Shown in pieces: positions 46,828 to 55,077 of a stretch of 64,000 nucleotides of DNA (its first letter is position 1; each line of letters starts with the position of its first letter). The stretch lies in contig NZ_BMZO01000003.1 of assembly GCF_014652835.1 (NCBI RefSeq), positions 124,001-188,000 on the forward strand, read 5' to 3'. The notes under the pieces are model-generated. The model had not been told where the DNA came from, did not search any database, and worked only from the letters and a program-made list of their open reading frames with translations. The translations under genes and the position numbers were made by a program. The DNA comes from Limoniibacter endophyticus. GTDB taxonomy: Bacteria > Pseudomonadota > Alphaproteobacteria > Rhizobiales > Rhizobiaceae.

Positions 46828-47718
46828 ATGCCGAAGCCCTCCCTGTCTGCTCTCGTGGCTGCTTGTTTTTCTTTAAGTCTCCTTGCCACTTTTTCTCAAG
46901 CCCAGGAAGCAGGCTGGCGCGACCAGATTGGAACTTTCAAGATAGGTCTCGTTGTTCAGCCAGGGCAGCCGCTGCCGGATCGAACCCTCATCCGAGAAGC
47001 CTTTTCCAGGCAACTTGGAATGCCGGCTGACATTGTCCTGGTGCGGGATTATCCGAGCCTGATCGACGCGCAGGCCAGCGGGCGGGTCGACTACGCGATT
47101 TACTCCTCTCTGGCTTATGCGGCCGGTACGCGGTTCTGCAAATGCGTGTCGCCGCTTGTAATGCCGCTGGGGCGGGTCGACGGAGAAGAGAATTTACGGG
47201 TCGCCGGGCAGAAAATTCTTATCCGCGAGCGGAGCAACGGGGCTGCACGCTTGCGGCGGCTTGTCGCCGCGCAAGACACCGTGTCGTTTCATGCATGGGA
47301 TCTGGTACGTGCGGAATACGGTTTTCCCGCAGATATGAAGATACTGCCTGCTCCCACGCAGGAGGAGGCACGCAAACTCTTTGCCGAGAACAAGGCCGAC
47401 ATGATCCTCGATTGGGAGCTGGTCTCTCTTGAAGGAGAACGCATCCAGCTCTCTGAAAACTCCGATGACGGGATAGTGCTCGTATGGGAGTCCGGCGCAA
47501 TATTGCCGCTTGGCATTCATGCGGTTCGAAAAAACGTCCCCGCAGAAGCGAGAAAGCTCCTGCTTTCCATGATGGAGGGAGAGGACACCACGAGCCTCGA
47601 GCTGTTCGAGCAACTCGAGCCGGTCTACAATGCTGGCTTCGTTGAAGCGACCGAAGCCGATGTTGCACCTGCCATCGCCGTGTTCGACGGGTGGATCGAG
47701 ACGCAACGCACCGATTAA
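46828..47718 (+). CDS. PhnD-like periplasmic binding protein, orphan
   Basis: 296-residue protein of the phosphate/phosphite/phosphonate-binding family (PF12974) with a signal peptide (about 1-25, ending ATFSQAQ). GTFKIGLVVQPGQPLPDRTLIREAFSRQLG and the later VDYAIYSSLAYAAGTRFC match the family, but no permease or ATPase gene lies near it. It may be a binding protein serving a distant transporter or a sensor input domain. AGAGGTGG precedes the ATG. It ends two bases from the stop of the TadE-like gene on the other strand. Confidence 0.75.
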   Translation: MPKPSLSALVAACFSLSLLATFSQAQEAGWRDQIGTFKIGLVVQPGQPLPDRTLIREAFSRQLGMPADIVLVRDYPSLIDAQASGRVDYAIYSSLAYAAGTRFCKCVSPLVMPLGRVDGEENLRVAGQKILIRERSNGAARLRRLVAAQDTVSFHAWDLVRAEYGFPADMKILPAPTQEEARKLFAENKADMILDWELVSLEGERIQLSENSDDGIVLVWESGAILPLGIHAVRKNVPAEARKLLLSMMEGEDTTSLELFEQLEPVYNAGFVEATEADVAPAIAVFDGWIETQRTD

Positions 47719-47720
47719 TC

Positions 47721-48293
47721 CTAGTTCTTCGTGCAGTCAGCGCACTCCGTATTGTCCATTCGAGGAACGAGGACGCGCGTCGAGCCCATGCTAATGTTGA
47801 AATTAGTCAGATTGAGGCTGTCTTGCGAGTTGTTGTAGGTCAGGATCGGTTTGTACCTGAGGTCGACTGCCGCTTTCAGGTATAAATCACCATCGGCCAG
47901 CGACGTTGGGGGAGAGGGGTCTACCGCGACGGGTTTATGGCTGATATCAGTAGCATTCCACCACTCCATTTTCCCTGAACCACCGTCCTTCTTGTACATG
48001 GCGACCGATATCTGGGCTACGGACCTATCATATGGACGCAGAAGGTTGCGGCCCAGCGTCAAGACGGCGTCGATATCCTGCCTGCTGATGCTGGATTGCT
48101 GGGTGATCAGGTCGGCAACCATGTAAGCAGAACGGTCGAGTTTCTTGTTTGTGTCGATCGCCTGGCTCGCCTCCACCATCATCAAGTAGATCATGATCAA
48201 CAGAGGTGCGATAATGGCGAATTCGACAACCGCAACGCCGCGGCGATCGGAAGCGAAACGTCTTGGTGCTGCATTGAAAAAACGAGCGAGCAT
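47721..48293 (-). CDS. TadE/TadG-like pilus-associated protein
   Basis: 190-residue protein with an N-terminal type IV-like segment: a basic stretch (APRRFASDRRG) followed by VAVVEFAIIAPLLIMIYLMM with the conserved glutamate, as in TadE and TadG pseudopilins. The rest is extracytoplasmic and ends in a cysteine pair (TECADCTKN). The ATG at 48293 follows GGAAG and lies beyond the end of the upstream TadE-like gene (48307). It would join the Flp pilus base or be a minor pilin. Confidence 0.82.
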   Translation of the reverse strand: MLARFFNAAPRRFASDRRGVAVVEFAIIAPLLIMIYLMMVEASQAIDTNKKLDRSAYMVADLITQQSSISRQDIDAVLTLGRNLLRPYDRSVAQISVAMYKKDGGSGKMEWWNATDISHKPVAVDPSPPTSLADGDLYLKAAVDLRYKPILTYNNSQDSLNLTNFNISMGSTRVLVPRMDNTECADCTKN

Positions 48294-48306
48294 TGTTCTT
48301 CCGCCA

Positions 48307-48849
48307 CTAAAAAGGTTCATTTTGCCAGATCGCGGTGGCAAAGATCAGCATTTTCCCGCGCTCGCTCGGCATCTGGTAAGCGAAACGGCCAACTAGATCG
48401 GTAAAAATCGGCCACTTGTACATGACATGAAGCATGTTCTTCTCCATGGCGCCGCCGATCTCATATTTGTAATTGTCGCCGACGATCTTCCCATCGCGGT
48501 CAATCTGGACCTGAGTGAGCTCGGCAAAGGTTCCGGCTGTTCGCATGTCGACGATAAGATCGGGGCATCCCGGACGGACCATGAGCTTGATCCGGTCACA
48601 AACCATGGTTTCCAGAGAGACTTTATCAACCGACTGCATCTGCCCGGTACGGAACTGGCGCGAAACACTGTCAGCGGCGTGGGCCATCATCTGGCGTCCT
48701 GCAAAGGAGTAGGCTGTTTCAAGCGTATTAAATACAAGCATAAGGAAGGGCAGCGCCAGAATCGCAAACTCAACGGCCGTTGCTCCATCCTCGTTGCGTC
48801 TGAATTGAGACTGGCCCGAGCGTATTCGCCTTGGGGATTTTTGCAGCAT
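48307..48849 (-). CDS. TadE-like pseudopilin
   Basis: 180-residue protein opening with FRRNEDGATAVEFAILALPFLMLVFNTLETAYSF: the G-A-x3-V-E-F cleavage-site pattern of TadE pseudopilins and a single membrane helix. The remainder (VDKVSLETMVCDRIKLMVRPGCPDL) is periplasmic with a cysteine pair. It is transcribed with the downstream TadE/TadG-like gene, 14 bases apart. No clear ribosome site, start taken as the first ATG. Confidence 0.85.
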   Translation of the reverse strand: MLQKSPRRIRSGQSQFRRNEDGATAVEFAILALPFLMLVFNTLETAYSFAGRQMMAHAADSVSRQFRTGQMQSVDKVSLETMVCDRIKLMVRPGCPDLIVDMRTAGTFAELTQVQIDRDGKIVGDNYKYEIGGAMEKNMLHVMYKWPIFTDLVGRFAYQMPSERGKMLIFATAIWQNEPF

Positions 48850-48921
48850 TTATCGAAAATCCATTAAATCAATCAGTGGCGGCGATAATGCTGAATCTTC
48901 TTTGAAGAAATGTTTCCGAAA

Positions 48922-48951
48922 TAAGTAAAATGCGCCCGTTCAAAGGGCGCA
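48922..48951 (-). terminator. Terminator of the pilus N-domain gene
   Basis: Seven-base-pair stem TGCGCCC/GGGCGCA (48931-48937 and 48945-48951); on the minus strand it ends in TTTTACTTA, 36 bases after the stop. Confidence 0.75.
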
Positions 48952-48986
48952 CAACGATTTGTTTCGGAAAGAGCGATGTGGGATGC

Positions 48987-49382
48987 CTACTGTTCTTTCA
49001 CAGCGCTATAGGCGCTTTCGCAGAAGGGAGTGCAGGAAAGAACCTGTTTCTCCGCGCGCCGATAAATCCGAACTGATCCCTCCTGCTCGTTTCCGACGAA
49101 TATCGTCTCGTCGACGATCGGGTTGCCGTGCTGGTTCAGCACAACAATATTCGTATTGCCAGGGTTCTTACCTGTCAGGACGATGGTTCGGGCATCTTGC
49201 ACTGTTGCATCGGCGATGTCTGGGTTGCCGACAACGACCGTTTCTGCAGCCTCACCGATGCGCAGGATTGCGGCTTTATTTATAGTGACGTTGATCTCTG
49301 CTTGCGCTGGGGTTGCAAGAAAAACGCCGCCCAGGAATGCGATGTAGAGGTTGGTTCTTATAGACAGGGGGATACGCCGCAT
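48987..49382 (-). CDS. Short pilus assembly protein with CpaC N-terminal-like domain
   Basis: 131-residue exported protein with a signal peptide (about 1-29, ending TPAQA) and one copy of the domain found at the N-terminus of CpaC/RcpA secretins (T2SS pilus assembly N, PF13629): ETVVVGNPDIADATVQDARTIVLTGKNPGNTNIVVL. Compare DVLVANPAVADAVTRTSRRIY in CpaC itself at 51513. It has no secretin domain, so it may act as a periplasmic partner of the CpaC channel. The ATG at 49382 follows GGAG; a longer form from 49418 is possible. Confidence 0.78.
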   Translation of the reverse strand: MRRIPLSIRTNLYIAFLGGVFLATPAQAEINVTINKAAILRIGEAAETVVVGNPDIADATVQDARTIVLTGKNPGNTNIVVLNQHGNPIVDETIFVGNEQEGSVRIYRRAEKQVLSCTPFCESAYSAVKEQ

Positions 49383-49680
49383 TAGTTGTGCTCCAGGCCG
49401 GATCATTTTTTCCATCATGGCGAAGAATGGTGAATTCCCTATTAATGAAATCTAGTTCGATAATTTTGTGTACTTATATAATTTAATAATGCACAATAAT
49501 ATAACTTGCTTGAATTTTCTGGTTTATTATTTATTACCTATAATGTATTTCCGTTTTTATATTGTATAATTAAAAATATAATTTTTCCATTGCAGAGAGA
49601 TTTCGGAGGCATATTCGGCTCGTCAAGCGGCAGGCACAAGCCGCTGTTGATAATTTGTACAACGTTGTTGGAGTTTGAAT
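49383..49680 (+). promoter_or_regulatory. AT-rich flp promoter region
   Basis: About 300 bases with no gene. The stretch from about 49440 to 49590 is far richer in A and T than anything else in the window, with many TATAAT-like and TTAATA-like words. It separates the divergent pilus N-domain gene from flp. In Rhizobiales such AT-rich regions are typical targets of MucR/Ros-type silencers. I cannot assign one promoter. Confidence 0.45.
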
Positions 49681-49863
49681 ATGAAGAATGTTTTCGTAAA
49701 ATTTGCACAGGACGAATCTGGTGCGACGGCCATCGAATATGGTTTGATTGCAGCCCTTATCGCCGTTGTCTGCATTGGTGCTCTCACCACGCTCGGTACG
49801 CAGATGAAGGAATCCTTCACCAAGATCGGTAGCGAGATCGGTGCCGCAAACAGCAGCACCTAA
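49681..49863 (+). CDS. Flp/Fap family pilin
   Basis: 60-residue major pilin of the Tad/Flp system. After 14 residues the cleavage-site sequence SGATAIEYGLIAALIAVVCIG is seen, with the glutamate at +5 and tyrosine at +6 of the mature protein as in other Flp pilins. CpaA would cleave after G14. The ATG at 49681 follows TTGGAG. A strong terminator follows, so flp is transcribed apart from, and presumably more than, the cpa genes. Agrobacterium counterpart is ctpA. Confidence 0.93.
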   Translation: MKNVFVKFAQDESGATAIEYGLIAALIAVVCIGALTTLGTQMKESFTKIGSEIGAANSST

Positions 49864-49889
49864 CGGGTAGCTCCAGCCTTTGGTTTCTC

Positions 49890-49918
49890 GCCCGCGCCTG
49901 TGTAACAGGCGCGGGCTT
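49890..49918 (+). terminator. flp terminator
   Basis: Twelve-base-pair stem GCCCGCGCCTGT with a three-base loop (arms 49890-49901 and 49905-49916), ending in TTCG. Usual position between flp and cpaA. Confidence 0.75.
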
Positions 49919-50063
49919 CGATTCGTGCAGATGATCATGACGTTCAGGCACCGAAGCTACAATCGTCGCACGCCTTTACGTCTTGATCAGGACTTTCTTT
50001 TACATACCGCGTTGGCGGGTCTGCGCTTCAGCGAGGGCAGTTTGTTTGTGGGGTAGAAGTCGT

Positions 50064-50579
50064 ATGGTTCAAGCAGCCATTTTCGTCATTTTTCCATTTT
50101 GCATGATGTTTGCGGCGTTGTCGGACCTTCTTTCCATGACGATTGCAAATCGCATTTCCATTACACTGATTATTGCCTTCGCAATTCTCGCACCTTTGAC
50201 AGGCATGGATTGGTATGCGTTCGGCTGGCACTTCGCAGCCTTTGCCATGGTGCTCGGCGTCACCTTCGCGCTTTTTGCTCTTGGTGGTATGGGGGGAGGC
50301 GACGCGAAATTGCTTGCATCCACCGCCCTTTGGATCGGTTTTGACGCCAACTTGGTTGTTTATCTGCTTTATGCCGCAATAATCGGTGGCGGGTTGGCGA
50401 TCCTCATGCTGGTCTTGCGAGGACGCTCTTTCGACATTGTCTACGGACGCAATGTTTTCCTCAAGAACATCGTTAATACGGAGCAGGGCGTTCCTTACGG
50501 AATTGCGCTCGGCATAGCGGCCGTCATCGTGTATCCGGCCACTCCTCTGATGCAGTGGGCGATCAAGGCATCCTTCTAA
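50064..50579 (+). CDS. cpaA: Prepilin peptidase CpaA (A24 family)
   Basis: 171-residue membrane protease with about six helices, the short form of the type IV prepilin peptidase. Its two catalytic aspartates lie in FAALSDLLSM (residue 22) and in GGMGGGDAKLLA, where the family GxGD motif is visible. The ATG at 50064 was chosen over an earlier in-frame codon because TAGAAG lies upstream and MVQAAIFVIFPFCMMFAALSD is the conserved start. It processes the Flp pilin and probably the TadE proteins. Confidence 0.9.
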   Translation: MVQAAIFVIFPFCMMFAALSDLLSMTIANRISITLIIAFAILAPLTGMDWYAFGWHFAAFAMVLGVTFALFALGGMGGGDAKLLASTALWIGFDANLVVYLLYAAIIGGGLAILMLVLRGRSFDIVYGRNVFLKNIVNTEQGVPYGIALGIAAVIVYPATPLMQWAIKASF

Positions 50580-50712
50580 GTACATATAAGAAAAGCATAA
50601 TATATTACATAAACGATATATTAAGTACGTCTGAATACCAAAGATTAACCGTAATTTGACGAATTGCAGCAATAGTTACGGGACGTTGAAATCGTTTAAA
50701 GAGGTCCCGACA

Positions 50713-51513
50713 ATGGCTATATCGCGCGCAGTGGTTCTGGCGGTCGCAGCCGTTACCGCCGGTGGCGCTTTCTTCATCGCCAGAAATATGACGTCGGTAC
50801 CGCCGCAGGTCATTCATGAAGAAGCCGGTCCACAGATTGCATTGTCGGAAATTCTGGTGGTTCAAAGCGATCTTCCGGTCGGCGCTTCGATCGACGGCCA
50901 GCTTGCCTGGCAACAATGGCCCACCGACGCCGTGAATGCCTCGTTCATTCAGAAGGTAGTCGAACCCGATGCGATCGAGACTCTCACCGGCTCGACGGCT
51001 CGCGCACCTCTGTTTAGGGGCGAGCCGATGAACAAGGCAAAACTCATTTCGCCCGGCCAGAACGTGCTTTCTGCGCTGCTGCCCTCCGGTAAACGTGCCG
51101 TCGCCCTGGGTATCGAAACGGATTCTGCTGCCGGCGGCTTCATTTTGCCGAATGATTTCGTCGATATCATCATGACCCGCTCCGAAACGACGGATGGAGC
51201 CACCCGCTTTCTGACAGAAATCGTCCTGAGCAACGTCAAGGTTTTGGCGATCGATCAGACCATTCAGGAAGACGCGTCAGGTAACAAGACGCAAATCGGA
51301 AATACTGCAACGCTGGAGCTCGATGAAGAGCAGGCGAGGATTTTGACGGCCGCCCGCCAGATGGCAGCCAGCCTCACGCTTGCGTTGCGCTCCATCTCGG
51401 ATGCACAGGAAGGCGTGGGACCAGCGGCAACCTATCTCGTTAACGGCGGCGGACGAGGTGACACGATACGTCTAATCAAGAATGGTGAAATGAGCGAAGT
51501 GGGGACCAATTGA
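50713..51513 (+). CDS. cpaB: Flp pilus assembly protein CpaB
   Basis: 266-residue periplasmic protein with an N-terminal signal or anchor (RAVVLAVAAVTAGGAFFIARNM) and a SAF domain (VQSDLPVGASIDGQLAWQQWP, residues about 56-75), followed by the RcpC-type domain (VALGIETDSAAGGFILPNDFVDIIM). It works at the outer-membrane secretin. GAGG precedes the ATG. Its TGA is next to the cpaC start with a one-base overlap. Confidence 0.92.
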   Translation: MAISRAVVLAVAAVTAGGAFFIARNMTSVPPQVIHEEAGPQIALSEILVVQSDLPVGASIDGQLAWQQWPTDAVNASFIQKVVEPDAIETLTGSTARAPLFRGEPMNKAKLISPGQNVLSALLPSGKRAVALGIETDSAAGGFILPNDFVDIIMTRSETTDGATRFLTEIVLSNVKVLAIDQTIQEDASGNKTQIGNTATLELDEEQARILTAARQMAASLTLALRSISDAQEGVGPAATYLVNGGGRGDTIRLIKNGEMSEVGTN

Positions 51514-53048
51514 TGAAACACCTTGCCGGGAACACCCTTCGCGCCGTTCTTTCCGCCGCTGCGCTTTTTTCAACGACTGCTCTGACGAGCGGCCCGGCTA
51601 GCGCACAGGTCTCGTCTATAACGAGTTCGGCGAATGCCCAGAAAGTTCAGCTTGGCCTCAACAAATCGATCATCGTCGATTTGCCGTCTGATGCCTATGA
51701 CGTGCTGGTCGCCAATCCGGCAGTTGCAGATGCCGTGACGCGGACGTCACGCCGCATCTACCTCTTCGGCAAGGCAGTGGGCCAAACCAATATTTTCGTC
51801 TTCGGGCCGAACGGTTCGCAGATCGCCAATATAGATCTTGCAATCGAACGCGATGTTTCCGGCCTGGAAGAGCACCTCAAGCGCTTTATTCCCGAATCGG
51901 ATATCAAGGCCGAACTCATCAACGACAACGTAGTCCTCAGCGGAACCGTGCAGACGCCGCTTGATTCGCAGCGCGCAATCGATCTGGCGACGCTCTATGT
52001 GTCGGGCGGTGAAGCAACCACCGGTCAATATACACAAATGAGCGCGGGTACGGCCAGCGGTGCAGGCGGCGTCGCGGGCGCCGATATTTCCAACCCGGAC
52101 ACGACGCGCCGCACAAGCCGCATCGTCAATCTGCTTCAGGTGGTTGGCGAAGACCAGGTCATGTTGAAGGTGACTATTGCGGAAGTCTCGCGCAACGTCA
52201 TGAAGCAGCTCGGCGTCAGCATGACAGGCGGCGGCACCACTAACGGCATTACCTGGGGCGCTTTCTCGCTCCCGGCTACGGGCGTCGCTGCCAATGCCAT
52301 TACGGGCAGTGGTGTCTCGCTAGCTACGAGCAGCCTGACCTCATATTTGAATGCGATGGAGCAGGCCGGTGTCATGAAGACGCTCGCCGAGCCCACTCTG
52401 ACAGCAGTATCGGGCGAACAGGCGACTTTCCGGGTCGGCGGCCAGTTCAACATGATTACTGGTCAGGCGGTTGAGGAAAACGAGGTGACGGGCGCTGAAC
52501 GCATCGTCTATGAGCGGGGCCAGATTGATTACGGCATCGGGCTCGAATTCCAGCCCGTAGTGCTTTCTCCCGGGCGCATTAGTCTGAAGCTGCGGACATC
52601 GGTCTCCGAGCCCACCACCGAGGATTCGTCATCATTATCGGCTGGTGCCGGGCAGCTCGCCACAACCTTCCTTTCGCTGCGCAAGCGTTTGGCCGAAACG
52701 ACGGTTGAACTGCCTTCAGGTGGTTCGATGATGATCGCGGGGCTGGTCCGCGATGACGTACGGCAGGCTTATTCCGGGCTGCCGGGGCTTTCGAAAATAC
52801 CCGTATTCGGGACGTTGTTCCGCAGCCGCAGCTTCGTCCGCAACGAGACCGAACTGGTCATCATCGTAACGCCATATCTCGCGCGCCCGACCGCGCGTCA
52901 GGATCTCGCCAAGCCCGACGACAATTTCAATGCGGAGTCGGATCCGGCCGCGATCTTCCTTGGACGGATCAACAAGCTTTACGGCACAGCGAATGCCCAG
53001 GTCCCACAAGGGCAGTATCACGGCGTCGTTGGCTATATTTACAAATGA
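51513..53048 (+). CDS. cpaC: Secretin CpaC (RcpA-like)
   Basis: 511-residue outer-membrane secretin through which the Flp pilus passes. Signal peptide (about 1-34, ending GPASAQ), pilus-associated N domain (YDVLVANPAVADAVTRT), a BON-like segment (about 110-165), then the secretin domain ending in TELVIIVTPYLARP. A TTG one codon upstream is also in frame. It overlaps cpaD by four bases and is coupled to cpaB. Confidence 0.94.
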   Translation: MKHLAGNTLRAVLSAAALFSTTALTSGPASAQVSSITSSANAQKVQLGLNKSIIVDLPSDAYDVLVANPAVADAVTRTSRRIYLFGKAVGQTNIFVFGPNGSQIANIDLAIERDVSGLEEHLKRFIPESDIKAELINDNVVLSGTVQTPLDSQRAIDLATLYVSGGEATTGQYTQMSAGTASGAGGVAGADISNPDTTRRTSRIVNLLQVVGEDQVMLKVTIAEVSRNVMKQLGVSMTGGGTTNGITWGAFSLPATGVAANAITGSGVSLATSSLTSYLNAMEQAGVMKTLAEPTLTAVSGEQATFRVGGQFNMITGQAVEENEVTGAERIVYERGQIDYGIGLEFQPVVLSPGRISLKLRTSVSEPTTEDSSSLSAGAGQLATTFLSLRKRLAETTVELPSGGSMMIAGLVRDDVRQAYSGLPGLSKIPVFGTLFRSRSFVRNETELVIIVTPYLARPTARQDLAKPDDNFNAESDPAAIFLGRINKLYGTANAQVPQGQYHGVVGYIYK

Positions 53049-53059
53049 CGGGGGTCAGC

Positions 53060-53746
53060 ATGTTTTCGGCAAGTTCTCGGACTGGGGTGCGACGCCTCTC
53101 GATCTTTGCAGCCTTGGCGTCCTGCATGGCGTTGGGCGCTTGCGCAAACTCCATCGACCGTACGCAGGTCTCGTCAATCGACGATTACCGGACCAATCAT
53201 CCGATGGTCGTGGCCGACAAGGAGCATGTCATCGATCTGCCAGTTCCGCCGGATCATTACGGCATGTCGATAGATCAGCGCCATACGCTGGCGGGTTTCC
53301 TCTCCCGCTACGACGCGGCAAAGGCCCCCGTGCTGGCGATCACCATTCCCTCTGGCGGCCAGAATGATGCGGCTGCCCTTCGCACCGCGGCGGACTTCCG
53401 TCAATACGCGCACTCGCGTGGCATCAGGCAGGACCGGATCATCCAGCAAACATATCAGGCGGGACCCGATGAAGTCGCGCCGCCGGTACGCTTGAGCTAC
53501 ATGGCGGTACGTGCGCAAGTCGCGCCGTGCGGCAACTGGCCGGAGAACCTGATGGATAATGAGAAGAACCGTCATTATCGAAATTTTGGCTGCTCCTATC
53601 AAAACAACATAGCGGCGCAGCTGGCCAATCCCAATGACCTGCTCGGCCCGCGCGAACTCGGTGAGATCGATCAAACGAAGCGTGGCGGTGTTCTTTCCAC
53701 CTATCGCGGACAAAGCGGCGCCTGGTCCCCAGCCCTGAGCTATTGA
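53060..53746 (+). CDS. cpaD: Pilus assembly lipoprotein CpaD
   Basis: 228-residue lipoprotein with a lipobox LGAC after a basic signal (RRLSIFAALASCMALGAC), then the CpaD domain with FRQYAHSRGIRQDRII and CGNWPENLMDNEKNRHYRNFGCSYQNNIAAQLANP. It probably assists the secretin in the outer membrane. The start at 53060 leaves a plain signal; an in-frame ATG at 53045 overlaps the cpaC stop (ATGA) and is also possible. Confidence 0.9.
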   Translation: MFSASSRTGVRRLSIFAALASCMALGACANSIDRTQVSSIDDYRTNHPMVVADKEHVIDLPVPPDHYGMSIDQRHTLAGFLSRYDAAKAPVLAITIPSGGQNDAAALRTAADFRQYAHSRGIRQDRIIQQTYQAGPDEVAPPVRLSYMAVRAQVAPCGNWPENLMDNEKNRHYRNFGCSYQNNIAAQLANPNDLLGPRELGEIDQTKRGGVLSTYRGQSGAWSPALSY

Positions 53747-53747
53747 C

Positions 53748-55052
53748 ATGACTGAGAACGATACTGCCGAACTGGCTTACCGGACGGACCATGACAGGGT
53801 TCAAGGGCACCAGGACAATGCCGCAATAATGAACTCGCTGCGGCCTATTCCGCGCGTCACCATTCATGCTTTTTGTGAATCGGAAGGCGTTGCCGAACCG
53901 GTAAGACGGGCGTCCTTGGATCGGAGAATGGCGAAGGCGCATCTGAAGATGAACATGGGTGGTATCGCTGCTGCGATCGAATTTTATCGCGATGCGCCCA
54001 CGCCCAATCTCATCATCATAGAAAGCCGCATGAGTGCGCAGGAGCTGATGGCAGCGCTTGGCGATCTGGCAGAACATTGTGACGCCAACACCAAGGTAGC
54101 TATTATCGGACATTTCAACGACGTATGGCTATACCGCGAGCTGATGCGTTCCGGTGTGTCGGAATATACTGTGGCGCCGTTGTCGCTTGCCGATGTACTG
54201 CGTATGATTTCCGAGCTCTTCATGGATCCCGATAAGGGACCTATAGGCAAAAGCTTTGCTTTTGTCGGTGTCAAAGGCGGGGTAGGCGCATCTTCGATCG
54301 CGCATAATCTGGCGTGGACGCTTTCGCAGAATTTCGAGCTCGAAACCGTTCTGGCCGATATGGATCTGGCGTTCGGAACCGCGAATATCAACTTCGATCA
54401 GGACCCCCCTCAAGGTATCTCGGAGGCGGTCTTTTCGCCCGATCGTCTGGACGAAATGTTCATCGACCGTCTTCTGGCTAAATGCGGCGATCATCTATCT
54501 CTGCTCGCTGCTCCATCAACGCTGGACCGTGCTTATGATTTTTCCGCAGATGCCTTTGTGCAGGTCATCGAAGTCATGCAGCGGACGGCGCCGCATGTCG
54601 TCCTCGATATTCCGCATGTCTGGACGGCGTGGGCCAAAGCCACGCTGATTCAGGCTGATGCCGTTGTCATTGTCGCTACGCCCGACCTCGCTTGTCTGCG
54701 CAATGCAAAGAACCTCGTGGATATGCTGCGCCGAAATAGGCCCAATGACAGCACCCCGTATCTGATCCTCAATCAGGTTGGCATGCCGAAGCGACCTGAG
54801 ATTTCCGCAGCGGATTTCAGTCACGCGCTGGACATCCAGCCTTCGGCTCAGATTCCCTTTGATCCAGCTCTTTTCGGCACAGCAACCAATAATGGCCGAA
54901 TGATCGGAGAGCTACAACCCAAGCATCCCATTTCGCAATCCTTTAACGAGATTGCGAATATGTTGACGGGTCGAGTAGCCGCAACGACCAAGAAGAATTC
55001 GAGCAAGCTCGGCGGCTTGGCAGGTCTCATTGACCGTCTGAAACGCAAGTGA
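53748..55052 (+). CDS. cpaE: Pilus assembly ATPase-like protein CpaE (TadZ)
   Basis: 434-residue protein with an N-terminal receiver-like (pseudo-receiver) domain (about 35-170) and a ParA/MinD-like ATPase domain (about 175-420). The deviant Walker A reads GVKGGVGASSIAHNLA. It localises Tad machinery to the pole in Caulobacter. Starts one base after the cpaD stop. Confidence 0.92.
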   Translation: MTENDTAELAYRTDHDRVQGHQDNAAIMNSLRPIPRVTIHAFCESEGVAEPVRRASLDRRMAKAHLKMNMGGIAAAIEFYRDAPTPNLIIIESRMSAQELMAALGDLAEHCDANTKVAIIGHFNDVWLYRELMRSGVSEYTVAPLSLADVLRMISELFMDPDKGPIGKSFAFVGVKGGVGASSIAHNLAWTLSQNFELETVLADMDLAFGTANINFDQDPPQGISEAVFSPDRLDEMFIDRLLAKCGDHLSLLAAPSTLDRAYDFSADAFVQVIEVMQRTAPHVVLDIPHVWTAWAKATLIQADAVVIVATPDLACLRNAKNLVDMLRRNRPNDSTPYLILNQVGMPKRPEISAADFSHALDIQPSAQIPFDPALFGTATNNGRMIGELQPKHPISQSFNEIANMLTGRVAATTKKNSSKLGGLAGLIDRLKRK

Positions 55053-55077
55053 ACGACGTTATGAACGGATAAGCAGG

